64,000 nucleotides of DNA from Streptomyces sp. WMMB303 (GCF_029351045.1 NZ_JARKIN010000001.1:186001-250000); one strand, 5' to 3'; numbered from the stretch's first letter, positions 17,808 through 26,558 are shown. Notes: generated by a model not told the origin, from the letters alone. A program made the numbers and translations.

Positions 17808-18200
17808 TCAGCCGGAGGCCGCCGCGGCCCGCGGACTCAGGTGCAGGCCCGCGAGGCGCAGCCGCCCGGCCTCGCCGGTGACGATCAGTGTGAAACGGAA
17901 GGCTCCGCTGGCGTCGGCGTCCCCGTTGACGCTCTCCTGAGTCTGCGCGGCGACCACCACGGCCGTCCCGCCCAGGATGCGGATGCGCAGATCACTCACC
18001 TCGAAGGAGGAATTGCGCACGGTCTTCGACCGGTAGCGCTCCAGCCACTGCTCGCGGCTGCGGATGAATCCGCGGGGTCCGACTCCCACGAAGTCGTCCG
18101 CGAGCAGTCCGTCCAGCGCGGTGTGATCGCCGCGTTCCTCGGCCGTGCTCCAGTCCCGGACGAAATTCGCGACCGCGTGTTCGGACAGTGTCGTACTCAT
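17808..18200 (-). CDS. encO: SnoaL-like / DUF4440 small protein
   Basis: A 130-residue NTF2-fold protein of the DUF4440/SnoaL_3 kind. An N-terminal helix with FVRDWSTAEERGDHTALDGLLADDFVGVGPRGFIRSREQWLERY is followed by beta strands ending RLRLAGLHLS. It is 22 bp downstream of encP and reads with it. Start ATG 18200 has AAGGAG with ideal spacing. No catalytic residues can be assigned and no function is known to me; with encG it makes two unassigned NTF2-fold proteins in this pathway. The symbol comes from gene order. Confidence 0.72.
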   Translation of the reverse strand: MSTTLSEHAVANFVRDWSTAEERGDHTALDGLLADDFVGVGPRGFIRSREQWLERYRSKTVRNSSFEVSDLRIRILGGTAVVVAAQTQESVNGDADASGAFRFTLIVTGEAGRLRLAGLHLSPRAAAASG

Positions 18201-18222
18201 GGCTCTCCTTCCTGCCCGGGGC

Positions 18223-19794
18223 TCAGCGCACCGGCGCGGTATCGGCGGCGAACCCGTCGCCGGTCAGCTCCGCGGCCAGTTGCTCGACGTAGTCGGTCAG
18301 CGTGACGTCCCGGTCGAGGAACGGCACGATCGCGCGGGTGCGCTCGTAGAGCGGCCTGGTCCAGGACGACAGCCCCTCCGCGCCCCGGATGTCGACCGCC
18401 TGGCAGGCGCAGAGCAGTTCGAAGGCCACGACGTAGGCGGTGTTGGCCACCACTTCGCGGGCCCGGCGGGCGGCGACGAACCCGAAGGAGACGATGTCCT
18501 GGAAGTCGGCGGTGGTCGTGAGGGACTGCACGGACATGGGCATGGTCAGGGTGCGGGTCTCGGCGGTGAGCGAGGCCGTCATGAACTGGCCGCCCATCAG
18601 CCCCAGCCGCAGGCCCGGGTCCTCCCGGCACAGGAAGGCGGGCAGCCCGTTGCTGTTGCTCTTGTCCAGGAAGCGGTCGACGCGCCGGTTGGCGAGATTG
18701 GTCACGGTGGCCAGCGCCAGCGTCAGGTGGTCCATCGCCATCGCCACGTACTGGCCGTGGAAGTGCCCGTTGTGGAACACCTCCGACTCCTCGGGCAGCA
18801 CGATCGGGTTGTCGTTGGAGGAGTTCAGCTCGTCCTGCAGGGTCGTGCCGATCCGCTCCAGCACGTCCACCACGGGACCGAGGATCTGGGGCGTGCACCG
18901 GATGGAGTAGGCGTCCTCGATCGCCAGCGAGCCCGCCTTGGCCTCCGCGCCCATCTCCCCGACCAGAGTCTGCTCGGTCTCCAGTTCGTTGACCGCCAGC
19001 CGCGAGTCGGCGAGCCCCTCCCACAGCCGCGCGGCCACCGCATGCTGGCCCCGGTGCGGTTTGACGCTGTGCACGCGCGGGTCGAAGGGCTTGGTCATCC
19101 CCGCCAGGCCCTCCGCGGAGAGCGCTGACACCTGCTGGTACGTCGTTACCAGCCGGTCGGCGGCCCGCAGCACCATGGTGCCCAGGCCGACCATGCCGGA
19201 GGTGCCGTTGATCAGCGCGAGGCCGTCCTTGTACCCCAGCTCCATGGGCTCCAGACCCGCCTCGGCGAGGGCCTCCTGTCCGGAGAGCGTCCGGCCCCGG
19301 TGGCGGGCCTTCCACTGGCCGGCGCAGACGAGGGCGATCGCCGCCAGCGGGCCCAGGTCGCCGCTGGTCCCCAGCGAACCCTTCTCCGGGACGCAGGGCA
19401 CGATCCCGGCGTTGAAGACCGCGACCAGCTTCTCCAGGTTCGCCGGTGTGATCGCGGAGTTGCCCCGCGCGAGGGAGACGATGCGGGAGAGCATGATGGA
19501 CCGCACGGCGGTGTCGTCCAGGTACGCGCCCACGTTGGTGGCCACGGCGTTGATCAGGTTCTCCTGGAGCTGCCGCGCTCGGGAGACCGGGACCAGATGG
19601 TCGACGAAGCCCCCCATACTGGTGTTGACGCCGTAGATGACGCGCTCGTCCTGGACGAACTTCTCCAGGACCTGCCGCGAGGCGCCGACCCGGTCGCGGA
19701 CGGGCGCGGACAGCCGAACGGGAGTCCGCTGCCGCGCCACGTCCTCGAGCTGGTCGAGCGTGACGTCCGTGTCGAGCTCTATGAGGAAGGTCAT
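18223..19794 (-). CDS. encP: Phenylalanine ammonia-lyase (MIO enzyme)
   Basis: A 523-residue aromatic-amino-acid ammonia-lyase. The catalytic Tyr54 is in VIYGVNTSMGG. The autocatalytic MIO cofactor arises from Thr143-Ser144-Gly145 (GSLGTSGDLGPLA), i.e. TSG instead of the common ASG, as in the related aminomutases. Known role: conversion of L-phenylalanine to trans-cinnamate, the bacterial route to benzoyl-CoA in enterocin biosynthesis. Start ATG 19794 follows AAGGGAA. It heads the encP-encO pair, 208 bp downstream of encQ, and may share a leftward transcript with encR-encQ. Histidine ammonia-lyase is the main alternative, but cluster context and the TSG triad argue against it. Confidence 0.94.
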   Translation of the reverse strand: MTFLIELDTDVTLDQLEDVARQRTPVRLSAPVRDRVGASRQVLEKFVQDERVIYGVNTSMGGFVDHLVPVSRARQLQENLINAVATNVGAYLDDTAVRSIMLSRIVSLARGNSAITPANLEKLVAVFNAGIVPCVPEKGSLGTSGDLGPLAAIALVCAGQWKARHRGRTLSGQEALAEAGLEPMELGYKDGLALINGTSGMVGLGTMVLRAADRLVTTYQQVSALSAEGLAGMTKPFDPRVHSVKPHRGQHAVAARLWEGLADSRLAVNELETEQTLVGEMGAEAKAGSLAIEDAYSIRCTPQILGPVVDVLERIGTTLQDELNSSNDNPIVLPEESEVFHNGHFHGQYVAMAMDHLTLALATVTNLANRRVDRFLDKSNSNGLPAFLCREDPGLRLGLMGGQFMTASLTAETRTLTMPMSVQSLTTTADFQDIVSFGFVAARRAREVVANTAYVVAFELLCACQAVDIRGAEGLSSWTRPLYERTRAIVPFLDRDVTLTDYVEQLAAELTGDGFAADTAPVR

Positions 19795-20002
19795 GAAGTT
19801 CCCTTAGCGGCCGGAAGATCGGTAGGCCCTGCGCACGAGCTGCCGGCCCGTACGACGGGACACGTGCCGCGGCACGCGGGCGGCCTCTCCTGGACGCGGC
19901 CAAGCGGGTCCGCACGCGGTGCGCCGCACTGCCTTCACTCAAGCGCCCTGCGCTCCACGCGGGAGCAAGGCGGTCTTGAGCCCCGTCCAAGGCCGTCGCC
20001 GG

Positions 20003-20239
20003 CTACGGGGCGACGGGGGCTCCGGTGTCCGCGTCGGTCACCGTGATGGCCTCCACCGGGCAGCACTCCGCGGCGTCCCGTACCGCTTCCTCGGCGTCGA
20101 CAATTTCGGCCACCGGCTCGGCGCGGCCGTCGGCCGTCATCCGGAAGCGGGCGCAGGCACCCGCGCAGGCGGCCGATCCGATGCACTGCCCCGCGTCGAC
20201 CGCCAGTCGCCAGCGCGGGGCCGCGGGCTCCCCCGTCAC
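20003..20239 (-). CDS. encQ: 3Fe-4S ferredoxin
   Basis: A 78-residue ferredoxin of the kind that serves Streptomyces P450s. The cluster ligands are Cys19, Cys25 and a CCP motif (Cys59/Cys60) in AECCPVEAI, spaced as in [3Fe-4S] ferredoxins. The start is the GTG at 20239, which overlaps the TGA of encR (GTGA), so the two are translationally coupled; a longer frame upstream only reads antisense. It should deliver electrons to EncR; no ferredoxin reductase gene is present. Confidence 0.9.
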   Translation of the reverse strand: MTGEPAAPRWRLAVDAGQCIGSAACAGACARFRMTADGRAEPVAEIVDAEEAVRDAAECCPVEAITVTDADTGAPVAP

Positions 20240-21441
20240 CAGCGCACCGGCAGCGTCTTGGGGCCGCGGATCTGCATTCCCGTCTTCCACTCGATCTCCG
20301 CTTCGCCAGCCGCCGGCCGCAGCCCCGGCAGCCGGTCCAGCAGCACGCCCAGGGCGACCTGGAGCTCCATCCTGGCCAACTGGGCACCCAGGCAGTGGTG
20401 TACGCCGTGTCCGAAGGCCAGGTGCGGGTTCGGGGACCGCTCCCAGTCCAGCGTGCCGGGGTCGCGGAACACCTCGGGGTCCCGGTTGGCCGCCACGGTG
20501 GGCGCGAACACCGTCTCGCCGGGCCGCACCCGCCGACCGCACAGCTCCACCTCCTCGGTGGCCACCCGTGCCCGGAAACCACCCGACCCCAGCGGGATGA
20601 ACCTCAGCAGTTCCTCCACCGCGGACACCGGCATCCGGGCGTCCGCGTCCGGCCGCACCGCGCCGTCCGGCTGCTGGAGCAGCAGGTAGGTGCAGTTGGC
20701 GATCTGGCTCGCCGTGGTCTCGTGACCGGCGATGAGCAGATCGCGCGTGAGGAGCACCAGTTCCCCCTCGTCGAGCCGCCCCTCCTGGCTGTCGCAGATG
20801 TCCACCAGCGCTCCCAGCAGGTCGTCGGCCGGCTCCTGCCGCCGCTGCCGTACCAGTGTCGCGAAGTAGTCGGCCAGCGCCTCGGTGGACGCCGCCGTCT
20901 CGGCCGGGGTGCACGCCGTGGTGGACAGCAACGCGTCGGACCAGCCCCGCAGCTTCTCACGGTCCGCCCGCGGCACGCCGAGCAGGTCGCAGATCACGGT
21001 GACGGACAGCGGCAGCGCGAAGGACGTGACCAGGTCCGCGGGCGGACCGACGGCCTCCATGGCGTCCAGCAACTCCCGGGCGATCCGTTCCGTGCGGGGC
21101 CGCAGCTCCTCCACCCGGCGTTTGGTGAACACTCCGGCGACTGTCTTGCGCAGCCGGGTGTGATCCGGCGGGTCCAGCGACATCAGGACGCCTTCGCCTG
21201 CCGGGTCGGGCTGGATCCGCGGAGCCTGCTCGTGCAGTGTCGCGGCTCTGCCGAACCGGGGGTCGCCCAGCACCGTCCTGATGTCCTCGTAGCGCGTCAC
21301 CAGCCACGCTTCGCCGCCGTACGGGAGGCGCACGCGGCTGAGGGGTTCGGTTTCGCGCAGCGTCGCGAAGAGCGGCTCCATGGACAGGCGTGCGGGGGTC
21401 CCGAAGGGAAAGTCCCGTACCTGCCGGCTGTGGGTGGTCAC
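20236..21441 (-). CDS. encR: Cytochrome P450, 5-deoxyenterocin hydroxylase
   Basis: A 401-residue class I P450. The I helix has AGHETTAS (residues 238-245), the K helix EELLR (Glu277-Arg280), and the haem loop FGHGVHHCLGAQ with Cys350. In the pathway EncR hydroxylates the late intermediate 5-deoxyenterocin at C-5 to give enterocin. Start is GTG 21441 with AGGAGGAG three bases upstream. Its partner ferredoxin gene overlaps the stop. The order encS, encR, encQ, encP, encO on one strand suggests a leftward transcription unit. Confidence 0.92.
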   Translation of the reverse strand: MTTHSRQVRDFPFGTPARLSMEPLFATLRETEPLSRVRLPYGGEAWLVTRYEDIRTVLGDPRFGRAATLHEQAPRIQPDPAGEGVLMSLDPPDHTRLRKTVAGVFTKRRVEELRPRTERIARELLDAMEAVGPPADLVTSFALPLSVTVICDLLGVPRADREKLRGWSDALLSTTACTPAETAASTEALADYFATLVRQRRQEPADDLLGALVDICDSQEGRLDEGELVLLTRDLLIAGHETTASQIANCTYLLLQQPDGAVRPDADARMPVSAVEELLRFIPLGSGGFRARVATEEVELCGRRVRPGETVFAPTVAANRDPEVFRDPGTLDWERSPNPHLAFGHGVHHCLGAQLARMELQVALGVLLDRLPGLRPAAGEAEIEWKTGMQIRGPKTLPVRW

Positions 21442-21575
21442 TGACTCCTCCTGTGCGTCGAGGGGAAGTGCTCGCCGTCCACCCGGCCGGTCCGCGGCCG
21501 GCGCGAAGCCCGGCGGGAGGCCGTGGTCCCGGCGGCCCGCGGTCGGGGTCCGCCCGTCGGACGGCGGGCGGCGGC

Positions 21576-22193
21576 TCAGGGGTGGACGGAGGCGGCGCTG
21601 AACAGTCGGGCCAGGTGGTAGCGCAGCACGTCGCGGGCCTGTTCCGGGGTGCGCTGTCCGACCAGGACGCTGGTTCCGACGCCGTGGCTGAGGCTCAGCA
21701 GCCGGGCGGCCTCCGCGTCGGGGTCGAGGTCGCTCGCGATCTCTCCGGCGGACTGCGCCGCGGTGAGGATCCCGGCGAGTTGGCGCTCGAGCCGGTCGGG
21801 GCCTGCGACGAAGGGCTGGGCGGCCAGTTCGGGGTCGGTCATGGCGAGCACGGCGTAGGACATCCAGACGAGGCGGAAGGTGTGGCGGGCCTCGTCGGCC
21901 GGCAGCGCCTCGTCGACGAAGGCCTCCAGACAGGCCCGTGCCGAGTCGGGATCGTCCAGTGCCGCGAGCCGCGCGGCCCACCGCTCGTGGCTCAGGCGTT
22001 CCAGACGCAATAGCGCGGCGTGCAGCAACTCGGCTTTGGTGTCGAAGTAGTACTGCACCAGGTTCAGGGACATTCCCGCTTCCGCGGCGACCGCGCGCAG
22101 CGTCACCGCGTGCAGCCCGTCGCGCGCGGCCACCCGGACCAGGGCGTCGGCGATGTGCGCCCGGCGCTGGGTGTGGTCGACGCGTTTCGGCAC
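21576..22193 (-). CDS. encS: TetR-family repressor
   Basis: A 205-residue TetR regulator. The N-terminal helix-turn-helix spans about residues 25-47 (VTLRAVAAEAGMSLNLVQYYFDTK) and an all-helical ligand-binding domain follows. Start is GTG 22193. It is divergent from the exporter gene with only 75 bp between starts, and a perfect inverted repeat lies in that gap, so it most likely represses itself and encT and is released by the polyketide or an intermediate. The symbol follows gene order. Confidence 0.85.
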   Translation of the reverse strand: MPKRVDHTQRRAHIADALVRVAARDGLHAVTLRAVAAEAGMSLNLVQYYFDTKAELLHAALLRLERLSHERWAARLAALDDPDSARACLEAFVDEALPADEARHTFRLVWMSYAVLAMTDPELAAQPFVAGPDRLERQLAGILTAAQSAGEIASDLDPDAEAARLLSLSHGVGTSVLVGQRTPEQARDVLRYHLARLFSAASVHP

Positions 22194-22222
22194 GGTGACC
22201 CCTTTCCGGTCGGCGCGTTTTC

Positions 22223-22240
22223 ATAGTACCGCTGTACTAT
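22223..22240. promoter_or_regulatory. Inverted-repeat operator between encS and encT
   Basis: A perfect 7-bp inverted repeat, ATAGTAC (22223-22229) and GTACTAT (22234-22240), is separated by CGCT. It is AT-rich against its surroundings and lies midway in the short divergent promoter region. Size and placement fit a TetR operator. Confidence 0.7.
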
Positions 22241-22268
22241 AAAGGTCGGGCGACGATGGGGAAAAGAC

Positions 22269-23750
22269 ATGGGACGACGTGAAAGCCGGGCCCCCGGCGG
22301 CCCGTTGGAGGGCGCGGCGCGAGCCGGCGTCCTGACGAGCCGCCAGACGGCGCTGCTGTGGCTGGCCTGCGCGGCGCAGTTCATGGTGGTTCTGGACGTA
22401 TCGGTGGTCAACGTCGCACTGCCGTCCATTCGGACCGCCCTCGGCTTCGACGCCGCGGGGCTGCAGTGGGTCGTGGGGAGCTACGCGCTGGTCTTCGCCG
22501 GATTCCTGCTCCTGGGCGGCCGACTGGCCGATGTCTTCGGCCGCCGAAGGGTGTTCCTGTGGGGGCTCGTGCTGTTCTCCGCCGCCAGTCTGGTGGGCGG
22601 CCTCGCCGTGGCGCCGGGCCTGCTCATCGCGATGCGGGCCGTCCAGGGACTGGGAGCCGCGGTGCTCGCCCCGGCCACGCTGACGGTGCTGACCACCACG
22701 TTCGCCGAAGGCGCGCGCCGCACCAAGGCGTTGGCGATCTGGACGGCCGTCAGCTCGGCCGGCGGCGCGGCGGGCAACCTGATCGGCGGCGTGCTGACCG
22801 ACACGCTGTCCTGGCGCTGGATCCTGCTCATCAACGTGCCCATCGGGGCAGCGGCCGTGCTGGCGGCCGTGCGTCTGCTCCCCGCCGACACCGAACGCAA
22901 CGGCTCCGGACGGCTCGACATCCCGGGCGCGGTGCTGGCCACCCTGGGTGTCACCGCGCTCGTCTACGGCGTCAACCAGGCCGGGAAGCACAGTTGGGGC
23001 GACCCGACCACACTGGCGGGACTGGGACTGGGTGCCACCGCACTGACCGCCTTCGTGTACGCGGAGGCCCGGTTCGCGGCTGCTCCGCTGATGCCGCCGC
23101 GGCTGGTGCGGCTGCGGCCGATCTGGGCGGGCAATGTCACCATGCTGCTGGCCGGGGCCTGCTTCATCCCCATGTGGTATTTCCTCTCGCTCTACATGCA
23201 GGACGTCCTCGGCTACGGAGCCCTCGCCACCGGGGTCGGCTTCCTGCCGCACACCCTCGTCGGCATCACGGCAGCGCGGCTGGCACCCGTGGCCATGCGC
23301 CGCACCGGCGCCCGCGCGCTGATCGTGCTCAGCGCCCTGCTCGCCGCGGTCGGCTTCCTGTGGCAGAGCCGCATCGGGGAGCACAGCGGCTACTGGGACG
23401 GCCTGCTGGGACCCGCGATCGTGATGTCCGCCGGGATGGGCCTGCTGATCACCCCGATCACCACGACCGTCACCTCCGGGGTCGAGGAGCAGGACGCGGG
23501 CGCGGCCTCCGGACTGATGAACACCACCCGCCAGCTCGGCGGGGTCGTGGGACTGGCCGCCCTCGTCACCCTCGCCACCGCACACGCCGGTGCGGACCTG
23601 GCGTACCGCTCGGTGTTCGCGGCGAGCGCGGCGGTATGCGCGGCCGTTGCGCTGATGGCCTGCGCCCTGCCGGCGGCGCACGCGCCGGAGTCGGCACCGG
23701 TCGGCCCGTCGGCCGCACCCGACGAACCGGCGGACGAACCGGCCAGGTGA
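22269..23750 (+). CDS. encT: MFS drug exporter (DHA2, 14-TM type)
   Basis: A 493-residue major-facilitator exporter of the DHA2 family. It has motif D1 (LDVSVVNVALPSI), motif A (GGRLADVFGRRR), motif B-like RAVQGLGAAVLAPA and motif C-like GAAGNLIGGVLTD, with hydrophobic segments enough for 14 helices and an Ala/Pro-rich tail. It probably exports enterocin/wailupemycins and gives self-protection. Divergent from encS with a shared operator. It is the right-hand end gene of the cluster; a 17-bp perfect hairpin follows. Confidence 0.88.
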   Translation: MGRRESRAPGGPLEGAARAGVLTSRQTALLWLACAAQFMVVLDVSVVNVALPSIRTALGFDAAGLQWVVGSYALVFAGFLLLGGRLADVFGRRRVFLWGLVLFSAASLVGGLAVAPGLLIAMRAVQGLGAAVLAPATLTVLTTTFAEGARRTKALAIWTAVSSAGGAAGNLIGGVLTDTLSWRWILLINVPIGAAAVLAAVRLLPADTERNGSGRLDIPGAVLATLGVTALVYGVNQAGKHSWGDPTTLAGLGLGATALTAFVYAEARFAAAPLMPPRLVRLRPIWAGNVTMLLAGACFIPMWYFLSLYMQDVLGYGALATGVGFLPHTLVGITAARLAPVAMRRTGARALIVLSALLAAVGFLWQSRIGEHSGYWDGLLGPAIVMSAGMGLLITPITTTVTSGVEEQDAGAASGLMNTTRQLGGVVGLAALVTLATAHAGADLAYRSVFAASAAVCAAVALMACALPAAHAPESAPVGPSAAPDEPADEPAR

Positions 23751-23775
23751 GACGGGCGCCGGGCGTACTCCGGGC

Positions 23776-23812
23776 CCCGGCCGTTCCCCGCGGTGCGCGG
23801 GGAACGGCCGGG
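23776..23812. terminator. Bidirectional terminator at right cluster edge
   Basis: A perfect 17-bp stem (23776-23792 with 23796-23812, arm CCCGGCCGTTCCCCGCG) with a GTG loop lies between the convergent stops of encT and the lectin gene. It marks a clean transcriptional end of the enc cluster. Confidence 0.8.
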
Positions 23813-23820
23813 CAAAGGCG

Positions 23821-24303
23821 TCAGTCGCCGGTGTTGGTCGCCCAGACCGGCCGTCGGGCGCTGTTGTAGATGACGACGTTGCCGTCGTCCTGAATGGCGA
23901 GGTAGGCACCCTTGTGCCAGGTGCCGGCCGCCCAGACAGGCTTTCCGGCGCTGTCGTAGACGACGAAGTTGCCGTCCTCCTGGAAGACGGCACAGTTGCC
24001 GCGGCTCCAGGTGTGCGGCGCCTGCCAGACGGCGCGGCCGTCCTTGTACAGGACGAAGTTGCCGTCCTGCTGCATCCGCAGCACGGCCCGGCCGTTCCCC
24101 GAGGTCCACGCCTGGTTCTTGCAGATGGTCGCCCGCGGCCGGATGATGTGGTCACTCATGATCCGCCCGACCGCGGCCCGTTCGGCCGCTCGGACCGGTG
24201 CGGCGGAGACCCCCGGACTCGACGGGGTGGCCGCCTGCGCACTTCCCGCGCCCACGAAGGCCAGCGCCGCCGCCGCCGCGCACACTGCTCCGCGCATCTT
24301 CAT
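23821..24303 (-). CDS. Secreted bulb-type mannose-binding lectin
   Basis: A 160-residue secreted protein. An Ala-rich signal peptide ends near AGSAQA (about residue 25). The mature part is a single B-lectin domain with three mannose-site repeats of the form QxDxNxVxY: MQQDGNFVLY, FQEDGNFVVY and a degenerate IQDDGNVVIY. Three-fold beta-prism lectins of this kind bind mannose and are found as bacteriocin-like or adhesive proteins in actinomycetes. Start ATG 24303 (a GTG lies one codon upstream) with AAGGAG. It converges with encT and is probably unrelated to it. Confidence 0.85.
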   Translation of the reverse strand: MKMRGAVCAAAAALAFVGAGSAQAATPSSPGVSAAPVRAAERAAVGRIMSDHIIRPRATICKNQAWTSGNGRAVLRMQQDGNFVLYKDGRAVWQAPHTWSRGNCAVFQEDGNFVVYDSAGKPVWAAGTWHKGAYLAIQDDGNVVIYNSARRPVWATNTGD

Positions 24304-24952
24304 CACACACTGCTCCTTCACCGAAATGCGCCGTAATCCCGACGCAAGGTGGAACTGATGCGCAGATCATTGCTTTTGCGTGACAACGGCGTCGAGAGCC
24401 TGCCCCCGGGTGCCATCCCAATGAGCTATCGCGGCGTCCCAAACCCGGAATCCCCCAGCGCATCGCGGCACACACCGGTCCGGCACCAGCCACTTCCGCT
24501 GCTGCGGAGAGGGCTCCGCCCGCCCGCGCCGGCCGGGAAGGCGCACCCGCCACGCTCCGTGCGGGTCCCGGCGCACAGCGGTGCGGTGCCGTGCGGTGTG
24601 ACACAGAGCGCACGGTACGGGCGGGGTGTCATGGCATACTCCACCAAAAGTGCTCTTACCGCTCCGGCAGCCACCCGTTGCGGACCCGGAATCCGGCACA
24701 TGGTGGAACGCCGGTCCGGAGGGCCCGGCGCTCCGGCGCCCGGCCGGGCCGTACCTCAGGCGCCCCGGCGGGACCTCGGTCCGGAAGCCCGACGCCGACA
24801 CCGACGACGCGGTCGGCCACCACCGCCATCCCCCACACGTAACCGCCGGGCACCCGCCCGGTGCGCACCGCTCGAGGCCCCGTCCCCGGGCCCGGGCGGT
24901 GCCCGGCGCCACCCTCCCGGCGCCGCGTCCCAGACAGGGAGTACCACCCTCG
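24304..24952. other. Divergent intergenic region
   Basis: About 650 bp between the lectin and DUF2993 genes, which point away from each other. It should hold both promoters, but I see no clear -35/-10 pair, palindrome or small gene; short open frames here have no recognisable features. Confidence 0.5.
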
Positions 24953-25675
24953 ATGAAGACCCGCCGTATCGTTCTCGTCACCGTCTCCGCGCTCGCTGCC
25001 GTCGTCGCCGCGGGCGGGGGTGCCAACGCGTTCGTCGAACACGAGGCGCAGCAGCGCGCCACCGACGCCGTCCGGTCCGAGTTCGGCGACTCCGCCAGCG
25101 GCGTGCACGCCGAGCTCACGGACCCGCTGGCCGGGTTGAAGACCCTGACCGGCCGGGTGGGGACCGTGCACATCAGCGCGGACGAGGTCCGGCGCGAGGG
25201 GACGTCCTTCGCCGTGGACGCGGCCCTGCACGGCGTGTCCACCGACGGCAGCGCGCACTCGGGGTCGGCCACCGTCACGGTGGGTTATGACGAACTGGCC
25301 GAGCGGCTGCCCGAGCCGGTGCGGGACATGAAGCCCGGCACGGACGGCAGCCACCTCACGCTCTCGGGCCCCGTGGGCGGTCTCGGAATCCCGGTCACCG
25401 TGCTGAACACGGTCTCCGCCTCCCCGGACGGGGGCCTGACCATCACCCCGAAGAGCGTGCGCGTCATGGGTCAGCAGCTGCGGATCGACACCCTGACCTC
25501 GCTGCCCGGCATGGACGGGTTCGCCGACCAGCTCGGTCAGCGCACCGTGAACCTCGAGGACGAGCTGCCCGAGGGCGTCCGGCTCACCGGCGCCGAGGCC
25601 GCCGAGAAGGGCCTCGCGCTCAGCTTCGACCTCTCCCCCGGCATGCTGCGGTCCTCCGGCGGCGCGAAGGCGTAG
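24953..25675 (+). CDS. DUF2993 (LmeA-like) phospholipid-binding protein
   Basis: A 240-residue envelope protein of the DUF2993 family. An N-terminal hydrophobic segment (residues 6-27) is a signal or anchor, followed by the family body with ADEVRREGTSFAVDAALHGV and the closing LPEGVRLTGAEAAEKGLALSFDLSPG. Mycobacterial LmeA is a periplasmic phospholipid-binding protein needed for lipomannan elongation. The exact role in Streptomyces is unclear. Start ATG 24953 follows AGGGAG. It converges with the OsmC-like gene across two hairpins. Confidence 0.8.
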   Translation: MKTRRIVLVTVSALAAVVAAGGGANAFVEHEAQQRATDAVRSEFGDSASGVHAELTDPLAGLKTLTGRVGTVHISADEVRREGTSFAVDAALHGVSTDGSAHSGSATVTVGYDELAERLPEPVRDMKPGTDGSHLTLSGPVGGLGIPVTVLNTVSASPDGGLTITPKSVRVMGQQLRIDTLTSLPGMDGFADQLGQRTVNLEDELPEGVRLTGAEAAEKGLALSFDLSPGMLRSSGGAKA

Positions 25676-25689
25676 CCGGCCGGGCCCAC

Positions 25690-25735
25690 GCCCCGGGACC
25701 GGGGCGACGGAACGCCGCAGCGTCCGGATGCGGCG
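25690..25735. terminator. Paired hairpins between convergent genes
   Basis: Two short GC-rich stems follow one another: GCCCCGG/CCGGGGC (25690-25705) and CGCCGCA/TGCGGCG (25713-25719 with 25729-25735). They lie between the stops of the DUF2993 and OsmC-like genes and probably end both transcripts. Confidence 0.5.
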
Positions 25736-25778
25736 GCGAGACAGCGGGCCGTCGGCACCCCGGCCGGGGTCGCGGATG

Positions 25779-26201
25779 TCAGGGGTCGACGAGTTCGACC
25801 TCCGCCGACACCGGGCAGGAGCGCATCGCCTCCCGCACGATGCCGTTCCGCGCACGCGGATCGACGTTCGGCAGCGCGACCGCGGCGCGGGTGGTGAAGG
25901 AGTAGCGCAGCGCACCCTCGTGGCTGAGGGCCACCTCGGCGCGCACCCGGCTGCCGCTCAGGTCGGCGCCCGTCTCGCTGCCGACCACGCCCAGTGTCTG
26001 GTGCAGGCAGGACGCCACGGCGGCGGCGTAGAGCTGCTCCGGGCTCCATTCCGTCCCGTCGTGGGGCGCCTGCGGGCCGGGAGGGGCGGCCACCGGCAGT
26101 TCCCTCCCGCCCTCTTCCACACCCACCCGGTCGCCGTCCGGCGAGGAAGCATCACCCTTCACCGAGTAGGCCGCGGTGGTGTGGAGCGTGTGGTGCGACA
26201 T
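25779..26201 (-). CDS. OsmC/Ohr-family peroxidase
   Basis: A 140-residue OsmC/Ohr protein. It keeps both redox cysteines, Cys65 in AVASCLHQTL and Cys129 in MRSCPVSAEVEL, and the EQLYAAAVASC helix typical of the family. It should reduce organic hydroperoxides at the expense of a dithiol such as lipoyl proteins or mycothiol. Start ATG 26201 follows GGAGAT. No regulator gene lies beside it, unlike the second Ohr gene at 52.2 kb that faces ohrR. The segment PPGPQAPHDGTEWSPEQ is more polar than in classical Ohr, so this is a divergent paralogue. Confidence 0.82.
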   Translation of the reverse strand: MSHHTLHTTAAYSVKGDASSPDGDRVGVEEGGRELPVAAPPGPQAPHDGTEWSPEQLYAAAVASCLHQTLGVVGSETGADLSGSRVRAEVALSHEGALRYSFTTRAAVALPNVDPRARNGIVREAMRSCPVSAEVELVDP

Positions 26202-26558
26202 CGGGATCTCCTTCCGCGGCGGATCGGGCCTCCTCCGCGTCCGGCGGGCCGCTCCGACGGCGGGCGGACGGCCCGCAGCCGGCGGCGGAGAGCGGAGGGC
26301 GTTCGTCCGCTGCTTCCCGCGGTCCTCCCGTGGCCGCCGGGCGAAAGTCACACGCCCGGTGTCCGGGCCGTGTGTCCGCCGCCTTCCGGGGTCACCAGGA
26401 CGTGGCGCGCGAAACCTCGGCGCGCCCGGCCCGGGCTCCCGCCACGCGGCGGTCCGTACCGCCGGGCGGCGCCCCGGCACAGCGGCGGGCGCCGGAGTCG
26501 CCGTCGGGCGGCGGACGGAGGCCGTGCGCCGCCCGACGGCCGGGGAGCAGTGTCCGGC
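26202..26558. other. Gap between OsmC-like gene and chitinase
   Basis: About 360 bp, upstream of the OsmC-like gene and downstream of the chitinase stop. It should include the OsmC promoter; nothing else specific could be recognised. Confidence 0.4.
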
